From JAWXVD01 sp044425705 (GTDB lineage Bacteria > Bacillota > Clostridia > Lachnospirales > Lachnospiraceae): 11,268 bases of DNA. The notes beneath the pieces were generated by a model, which saw only the letters and a list, made by a program, of their open reading frames with translations, did not search any database and was not told the DNA's origin. Location of the stretch: NCBI GenBank assembly GCA_044425705.1, contig JAWXVD010000108.1, positions 1-11,268 of the forward strand. Reading direction: 5' to 3'. A program made the translations under genes and the position numbers. Shown piece by piece: positions 6,935 through 11,268 of the stretch (positions are counted from its first letter, which is position 1; every line of letters begins with the position of its first letter).

Positions 6935-8599
6935 ATGAAGAAACAATGGTGGCACGATAAAATATGTTATCAAATTTATCCAAAAAGTTTTTATGATAGC
7001 AATGGCGATGGTATTGGTGATATACAAGGAATTATCACAAAACTTGATTATTTAAAAGATTTAGGTATAGATATTATATGGATATCTCCTATGTATAAAT
7101 CACCCTTTGCCGATCAGGGATACGATGTTGCAGATTACTATAGTATAGACCCAATTTTTGGAAATTTAGATGATTTAGAATCATTACTTCAGGAAACTAA
7201 AAAAAGAAGTATGTATTTATTAATGGATTTAGTAATAAATCATTGTTCAGATGAACACCAATGGTTTGTGAATGCTACACAAGATTTAACAAGTAAATAC
7301 GCTAATTACTTTTATATCGAAAAAGGTGAAAATGGGAATCCACCTACAAATTTACGTTCCTATTTTGGTGGTAGTGCATGGGAAAATATAAAAGGAACTG
7401 ATCAATATTATTTACATATGTACGCCAAAAAGCAACCTGATTTAAACTGGGAAAACCCAGAAGTAGTAAAAGAATTATATGAGATGGTTAATTGGTGGTT
7501 AGAAAAGGGACTCGCTGGCTTTAGAATTGATGCTATTGTTAATATAAAAAAAGATTTACCTTTTAAAAATTACATGCCAGACCGAACAGATGGTTTATCT
7601 AGTCCAGAAGAAATGGTTCGCAATGCTAATGGTGTGCTAGAAATGTTACATGACTTAAAGGCAAATACATTCGATAAATATAATGCTATTGCTATTGCAG
7701 AAATGTTTGAATATGATAATGATAATTTAGGTCTATACATAGGAGATAAAGGCTGCTTCTCCACCATATTTGATTTTGATACAAGCTTAATTGGCTCTAG
7801 CGAAAAAGGATGGTATGCCAGAACAAAACCTACTATGAATGAATACAAAAACGTATTTTTTCAAAATCAACTTGCTGCACAAGGTATCGGTTTTATGTGT
7901 AATATCATTGAAAATCATGATCAACCTCGCGGTGTATCAAGATATCTACCAACAGCAGATTTACATGACAAAAGCAAGAAACTATTAGCTACCATTTTTA
8001 TGATGGCACGAGGATTGCCTTTTATTTATCAAGGTCAAGAAATCGGTATGGAAAATACTGTATACCAAAGTATATTGCAAGTAGATGATGTCTATACCAT
8101 AGGTGAATATAATACTGCATTAGAAGCAGGTTTAGATGAACAAACAGCCCTCAAAAATGTATGCGACTATTGTAGAGATCACACCCGAACTCCTATGCAA
8201 TGGACAGCAAATAAGCATGGTGGTTTCACAACTGGTACTCCGTGGTTATCTGTAAATGATAACTATAAGTGGATAAACGTAGAAAACCAATTGGATAATA
8301 ATGATTCTATTTTTTCTTTCTACAAAAAACTAATAACACTACGAAAGGGTACTCTAAAATCAGTACTTGTAGATGGTGAATTTATACCAGTTTATGAGCA
8401 AGAAAACAATGTTATTGCTTTTATCCGACAAAAAAATAAAGAAAAAGCTTTAATAATTGCCAATTCTCAAAACAATCATGTAATCTTACCATTTAAATAC
8501 ACAACATACGACATATTATTATCTAATGATAATATGAAAATACATGATGAAAAATTATATTTAACAGGTTATACATCTGTAATTTTTAAAATAAACTAA
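6935..8599 (+). CDS. GH13 oligo-1,6-glucosidase / alpha-glucosidase
   Basis: This is a cytoplasmic glycoside hydrolase of 554 residues without signal peptide, releasing glucose from the non-reducing end of alpha-glucosides. All GH13 signatures are visible. They are the calcium-type loop DSNGDGIGD (21-29), region I DLVINH (H103), region V QPDLN (167-171), region II GFRIDA with nucleophile D199, region III IAEMF with acid/base E256, and region IV ENHDQPR with D329. QPDLN and the opening WWHDKICYQIYPKSFYDSNG fit subfamily 31 (oligo-1,6-glucosidase group). The residue after the nucleophile is A200, whereas classical alpha-1,6-specific enzymes carry Val there, so alpha-1,4 or mixed linkage activity is possible. 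Trehalose-6-phosphate hydrolase is less likely because the SDEH segment follows H103. AAGGTGAGG precedes ATG 6935. It is co-oriented with the importer and probably cleaves its cargo. Confidence 0.93.
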   Translation: MKKQWWHDKICYQIYPKSFYDSNGDGIGDIQGIITKLDYLKDLGIDIIWISPMYKSPFADQGYDVADYYSIDPIFGNLDDLESLLQETKKRSMYLLMDLVINHCSDEHQWFVNATQDLTSKYANYFYIEKGENGNPPTNLRSYFGGSAWENIKGTDQYYLHMYAKKQPDLNWENPEVVKELYEMVNWWLEKGLAGFRIDAIVNIKKDLPFKNYMPDRTDGLSSPEEMVRNANGVLEMLHDLKANTFDKYNAIAIAEMFEYDNDNLGLYIGDKGCFSTIFDFDTSLIGSSEKGWYARTKPTMNEYKNVFFQNQLAAQGIGFMCNIIENHDQPRGVSRYLPTADLHDKSKKLLATIFMMARGLPFIYQGQEIGMENTVYQSILQVDDVYTIGEYNTALEAGLDEQTALKNVCDYCRDHTRTPMQWTANKHGGFTTGTPWLSVNDNYKWINVENQLDNNDSIFSFYKKLITLRKGTLKSVLVDGEFIPVYEQENNVIAFIRQKNKEKALIIANSQNNHVILPFKYTTYDILLSNDNMKIHDEKLYLTGYTSVIFKIN

Positions 8600-8614
8600 C
8601 CAAAAACATAATAT

Positions 8615-8649
8615 TAAGTAAAACCCACCTATATTAAAATATTTACTTA
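8615..8649 (+). repeat. Inverted repeat between the glucosidase and sulfatase genes
   Basis: TAAGTAAA (8615-8622) and TTTACTTA (8642-8649) are perfect 8-bp arms around a 19-base loop, just before the ribosome binding site of the sulfatase. There is no following U-tract, so this is not a normal terminator. It could modulate mRNA processing or be a chance pairing in AT-rich DNA. Confidence 0.35.
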
Positions 8650-8660
8650 GGTCTTGAATT

Positions 8661-8665
8661 GGAGG
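8661..8665 (+). promoter_or_regulatory. Ribosome binding site deciding the sulfatase start
   Basis: GGAGG lies 8 bases before ATG 8674. A longer reading from TTG 8659 would put this site inside the gene, so the shorter protein beginning MEKPNIVIFF is chosen. Confidence 0.85.
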
Positions 8666-8673
8666 TACAATAC

Positions 8674-10095
8674 ATGGAAAAACCAAACATTGTAATATTT
8701 TTTACAGATGATCAACGATATGATACCATCCATGCATTAGGATGTGATGAAATCAAAACCCCGAATTTCGACCAGTTTGCAAATGAAAGTATTGCATTTA
8801 CACAAGCACATATCATGGGTGGTACCTGTGGAGCTGTATGTATGCCTAGCCGTGCAATGATGCAAACAGGAAGAGATGTCTTTTCTTTATATGGAAAAGG
8901 CACCTCTAATGGTGCAATTATTCCAGAAGAGCACATAATGATGCCTGAATATTTGAAAAAACATGGTTACTATACTCATCATATTGGAAAATGGCATCAA
9001 GACAGGGCATCTTTTATGAGAGCTTATAGCAATGCAACTCGCATTTGTGGATTAACAAAGGAATGGTGTGGTACTATGGGCGGTCATTTTAATCCTTGTT
9101 TGATGGATTATGATGAAACAGGAAAGTTTGAGGATGAGCAAGCTTATCATTTATCTGAACAATATGAAAAAATACCTATGGAATATGGAACAGGTAAAAT
9201 TCATTCTACAGATGTATTTGTAGATGCTGCTTTAGATTTTATAGAAAATTATCATCAAGAAGATCCCTTTTACTTATATATCGCAACAGTAGCACCTCAT
9301 GACCCTAGGAATGCACCCCAAAAATATGAAGAGATGTACAGCCCCGACTCTGTGAGTTTACCTAAAAATTTTCTTCCTGTGCATCCATTTGATAATGGTG
9401 AATTATATGTTCGAGACGAAAAATTAGAATGGTTTCCTCGAAGAGAGTATTCAATCAGACGACATATTGCCGATTACTACTCTATGATTTCCCACCTAGA
9501 TGATAGATTTGGTGAATTGATTCGCACATTAAAAGAAAAACAACTTTATGAAAACACTATTGTTATTGTTGCTGGTGACAATGGTTTAGCGTTAGGTCAA
9601 CATGGATTACTGGGAAAACAAAGTGTATATGATCATAGCATTCGTGTTCCCTTAATGATAAAACCAATTGGAAAATTCGAGGCAAAAAAAACAGATGATT
9701 ATTGCTATTTATTTGATATATTTCCTACATTATGCGATATGATTGATTTAAAAATACCTAATACAGTTACAGGAAAAAGCATGAAAAATGTCTTAGATGG
9801 GACAGGAATTTCCGAAAGAGAAGACATTTTTGCAGTTTATAGAAATCTTCAAAGAACTTATAAAAATAAACAATATAAAATTATCGAATACCATGTTAAT
9901 AGCGAAAGCGAAAATCATATTCAACTATTCGATCTCTTAGCTGATCCTTGGGAAAGTATCAATTTAGCAAAAAAACCAGAATATAAGGACATTTTAAATG
10001 AAATGCACGCTAAATTAGTTTCCCAAGAATTATATTACAAAGACCCCCTTCTTATGGAAAGTAAAGAATCTTTAGGAGAACCAGATATATGGTAA
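8674..10095 (+). CDS. Cytoplasmic S1-family sulfatase (Cys-type)
   Basis: This is a 473-residue sulfatase of the alkaline-phosphatase superfamily, expected to remove sulfate esters from a sugar. The N-terminal metal site is TDDQ (D12, D13). The catalytic signature CMPSRAMMQTGR starts at C56, which would be converted to formylglycine, and R60 follows. Further conserved pieces are GKWH (105-108), APHDPR with H209, GDNG with D302-N303, and GLLGKQSVYDHSIRVPL with K315. The C-terminal subdomain includes the usual tail QLFDLLADPWESINLA. Because the residue is Cys, either an anaerobic radical-SAM maturase or a formylglycine-generating enzyme is required; neither is in the window. There is no signal peptide, so it acts inside the cell on an imported substrate, in line with its place behind the importer and GH13 genes. 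The precise sulfated sugar and the S1 subfamily cannot be settled by eye. Confidence 0.93.
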   Translation: MEKPNIVIFFTDDQRYDTIHALGCDEIKTPNFDQFANESIAFTQAHIMGGTCGAVCMPSRAMMQTGRDVFSLYGKGTSNGAIIPEEHIMMPEYLKKHGYYTHHIGKWHQDRASFMRAYSNATRICGLTKEWCGTMGGHFNPCLMDYDETGKFEDEQAYHLSEQYEKIPMEYGTGKIHSTDVFVDAALDFIENYHQEDPFYLYIATVAPHDPRNAPQKYEEMYSPDSVSLPKNFLPVHPFDNGELYVRDEKLEWFPRREYSIRRHIADYYSMISHLDDRFGELIRTLKEKQLYENTIVIVAGDNGLALGQHGLLGKQSVYDHSIRVPLMIKPIGKFEAKKTDDYCYLFDIFPTLCDMIDLKIPNTVTGKSMKNVLDGTGISEREDIFAVYRNLQRTYKNKQYKIIEYHVNSESENHIQLFDLLADPWESINLAKKPEYKDILNEMHAKLVSQELYYKDPLLMESKESLGEPDIW

Positions 10096-10114
10096 ATTTT
10101 GAACTTAAATGCAC

Positions 10115-10121
10115 AAAGGAG
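10115..10121 (+). promoter_or_regulatory. Ribosome binding site deciding the URO-D-like start
   Basis: AAAGGAG sits 8 bases before ATG 10130. The upstream in-frame ATG at 10109 has no such site and would contain this one in its codons, so 10130 is preferred. Confidence 0.8.
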
Positions 10122-10129
10122 ACAAAATC

Positions 10130-11194
10130 ATGTTTATAGAAAATTGGAATGAAATACAAAAACACACAGAAGCATTTTGGAATCAAGATTATTATGAAAG
10201 ATGCTCTATTTCCATGCGAGGACCAAAAGAAATCATTACCCCTATGCCAGATTACGGTCTATCTTTAAAAGAACAATATACTAATCCAGACTATTTATTC
10301 GAAAAAGCTATGAACCGTATTGGAAATATGAACTTTTATGGAGAAGCCATCCCTACTGCCAGTATAGATTTTGGTCCAGCAGGTCATGCGGCTTATTTTG
10401 GCGCAGTTCCCGAATATGGCAGTAGTATATGGTATGAAACCGGAATTGATGAAGATGATATTGCACAGGTGAAATATCAAGATCAGTTTTTCCAAGAACA
10501 TTTACAAATTGTCAAACGACTCGGTGAATTGTCCAAGGGTAAAATTTTAATGGCAATGCCCGATAATTGCGGTATTGTTGATGCACTAGCTTTAATTCGT
10601 GGAAATGACAATTTATTGATAGATATGATTGACAATCCTGAGTTTGTGTCAGAAGCTATCCCGAAAATTATTGATGTTTGGAAAAAAACACAAGATGTTT
10701 TTTTCGATACTCTAAAAGAGAATAGCTATGGTGGTTCTACCCATGATTGGATGCAAATATGGTGTCCAAAACGCCATGCACAGATTCAATGTGACTATTC
10801 AGCCATGATTTCTCCAGCTATGTATGAAGAATTTGTTCTCCCAGAATTAATTGAAACATCAAAATTTTTAGATCAAACTACTTATCATTTAGATGGTCAA
10901 GAACAAATCAGACATTTGGATATAATTCTATCTGTAGATACCATTACTAATATCCAATGGACACCAGTAGCAGGACAGCCTAGAACTTCAGAATTTATTC
11001 CAGTTTTACGAAAAATACAGGAAAGTGGCAAAGGCTTAATTTTATTACCAGAAGTGGATGAAGTTCCTGCCATTGTTGACAATTTATCACACAAAGGTTT
11101 GCATTTAATGATCGAAAAAGGTATAACAAGCAAACAAATTGCTGATGACATCTTAAACTACGCTACAAAAGCTGCAAAATATGGTAAACTATAG
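10130..11194 (+). CDS. URO-D-like (uroporphyrinogen decarboxylase fold) protein, function unknown
   Basis: This 354-residue cytoplasmic protein is recognised by the style of the URO-D/MtaA superfamily TIM barrel. Landmarks are the ISMRGPKE region near the N-terminus, the segment CDYSAMISPAMYEEFVLPEL (221-240), YHLDGQEQIRHLD (252-264) and IQWTPVAGQP (275-284). True heme-pathway HemE is excluded by context and by lack of its N-terminal substrate-binding pattern. The methylcobalamin:CoM methyltransferases of the superfamily bind zinc through His-X-Cys and a late Cys; here the place of His-X-Cys is H253-L-D255 and no Cys occurs after residue 221, so that chemistry is doubtful. It follows the sulfatase by 34 bases and precedes a probable beta-helix glycosidase, so a role in modified-sugar catabolism is likely, but the reaction is unknown. 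Confidence 0.8.
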   Translation: MFIENWNEIQKHTEAFWNQDYYERCSISMRGPKEIITPMPDYGLSLKEQYTNPDYLFEKAMNRIGNMNFYGEAIPTASIDFGPAGHAAYFGAVPEYGSSIWYETGIDEDDIAQVKYQDQFFQEHLQIVKRLGELSKGKILMAMPDNCGIVDALALIRGNDNLLIDMIDNPEFVSEAIPKIIDVWKKTQDVFFDTLKENSYGGSTHDWMQIWCPKRHAQIQCDYSAMISPAMYEEFVLPELIETSKFLDQTTYHLDGQEQIRHLDIILSVDTITNIQWTPVAGQPRTSEFIPVLRKIQESGKGLILLPEVDEVPAIVDNLSHKGLHLMIEKGITSKQIADDILNYATKAAKYGKL

Positions 11195-11230
11195 ATAACT
11201 AAAACAATATGGAAAGGAAATGGTTTTACT

Positions 11231-11268
11231 ATGATATACGATATTAGAGATTATGGTGCCATTGGTGA
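11231..11268 (+). CDS. Start of a probable beta-helix glycosidase (GH28/pectate-lyase type), truncated by window
   Basis: Only the first 12 codons are present, reading MIYDIRDYGAIG, with the next codon starting GA (Asp or Glu). The pattern YDIRDYGAIGD is the very typical N-terminus of right-handed beta-helix proteins of the GH28 polygalacturonase/pectate-lyase superfamily, whose N-terminal strand carries a G-A-x-G-D-G motif followed by Thr-Asp. AAAGGA (11214-11219) lies 11 bases upstream, slightly long but usable. There is no signal peptide in these residues, so it would be another intracellular enzyme of the same operon, 36 bases behind the URO-D-like gene. GH110-like or other beta-helix families cannot be excluded from so short a stretch. 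Confidence 0.6.
   Translation, partial: MIYDIRDYGAIG

Noticed and set aside
8659..8673. TTG start for the sulfatase
   Set aside because: It lies before the GGAGG at 8661-8665, and five extra residues would precede the conserved strand without purpose.
10109..10129. Earlier ATG for the URO-D-like gene
   Set aside because: It has no ribosome binding site, whereas ATG 10130 has AAAGGAG at 8 bases.
10130..11194. HemE of heme biosynthesis
   Set aside because: No heme-pathway neighbours, and the motifs resemble the URO-D-like proteins of sugar loci rather than HemE.

Overview
The window is AT-rich, with strong AGGAGG-type ribosome binding sites, a Gram-positive lipoprotein and YesN/YesM-type regulators. 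This points to a low-GC Bacillota, most likely a Clostridia/Lachnospiraceae-like anaerobe; the taxon is an inference from style, not from a marker gene. The layout is that of a carbohydrate-uptake and degradation locus with its own divergently transcribed two-component system.

Left part (1-3392, minus strand): a probable start codon and promoter of a further leftward gene lie at the very edge (1-56). Next come a YesN-type response regulator with an AraC-family DNA-binding domain (122-1696) and its YesM-type membrane sensor kinase (1689-3392). The two coding regions overlap by 8 bases, with the kinase transcribed first. The divergent intergenic region (3393-3748) carries extended -10 promoters in both directions, a near-consensus cre (CcpA) site in the leader of the kinase gene, and three helically phased A-tracts upstream of the rightward promoter.

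Right part (3749-11268, plus strand): a lipoprotein solute-binding protein, a stem-loop, and two MalF/MalG-type permeases (start codons TTG and ATG). These are followed by a GH13 oligo-1,6-glucosidase/alpha-glucosidase, a Cys-type S1 sulfatase without signal peptide, a uroporphyrinogen-decarboxylase-fold (URO-D-like) protein of unknown function, and the first 12 codons of what looks like a right-handed beta-helix glycosidase (GH28/pectate-lyase type). No ATP-binding subunit is present, so the transporter probably shares an ATPase encoded elsewhere.

Proposed logic (inference): the sensor kinase detects an extracellular sugar signal and the AraC-type regulator activates the rightward promoter. 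The ABC transporter then imports an oligosaccharide that is sulfated at least in part, and the leaderless enzymes (sulfatase, GH13, beta-helix protein) dismantle it in the cytoplasm. The URO-D-like protein is the least understood member. It lacks the His-X-Cys...Cys zinc site of the corrinoid methyltransferases of its superfamily, and its repeated type of context (sugar operons) suggests an undescribed role in handling a modified sugar. No CRISPR array, mobile element, tRNA or rRNA is visible.
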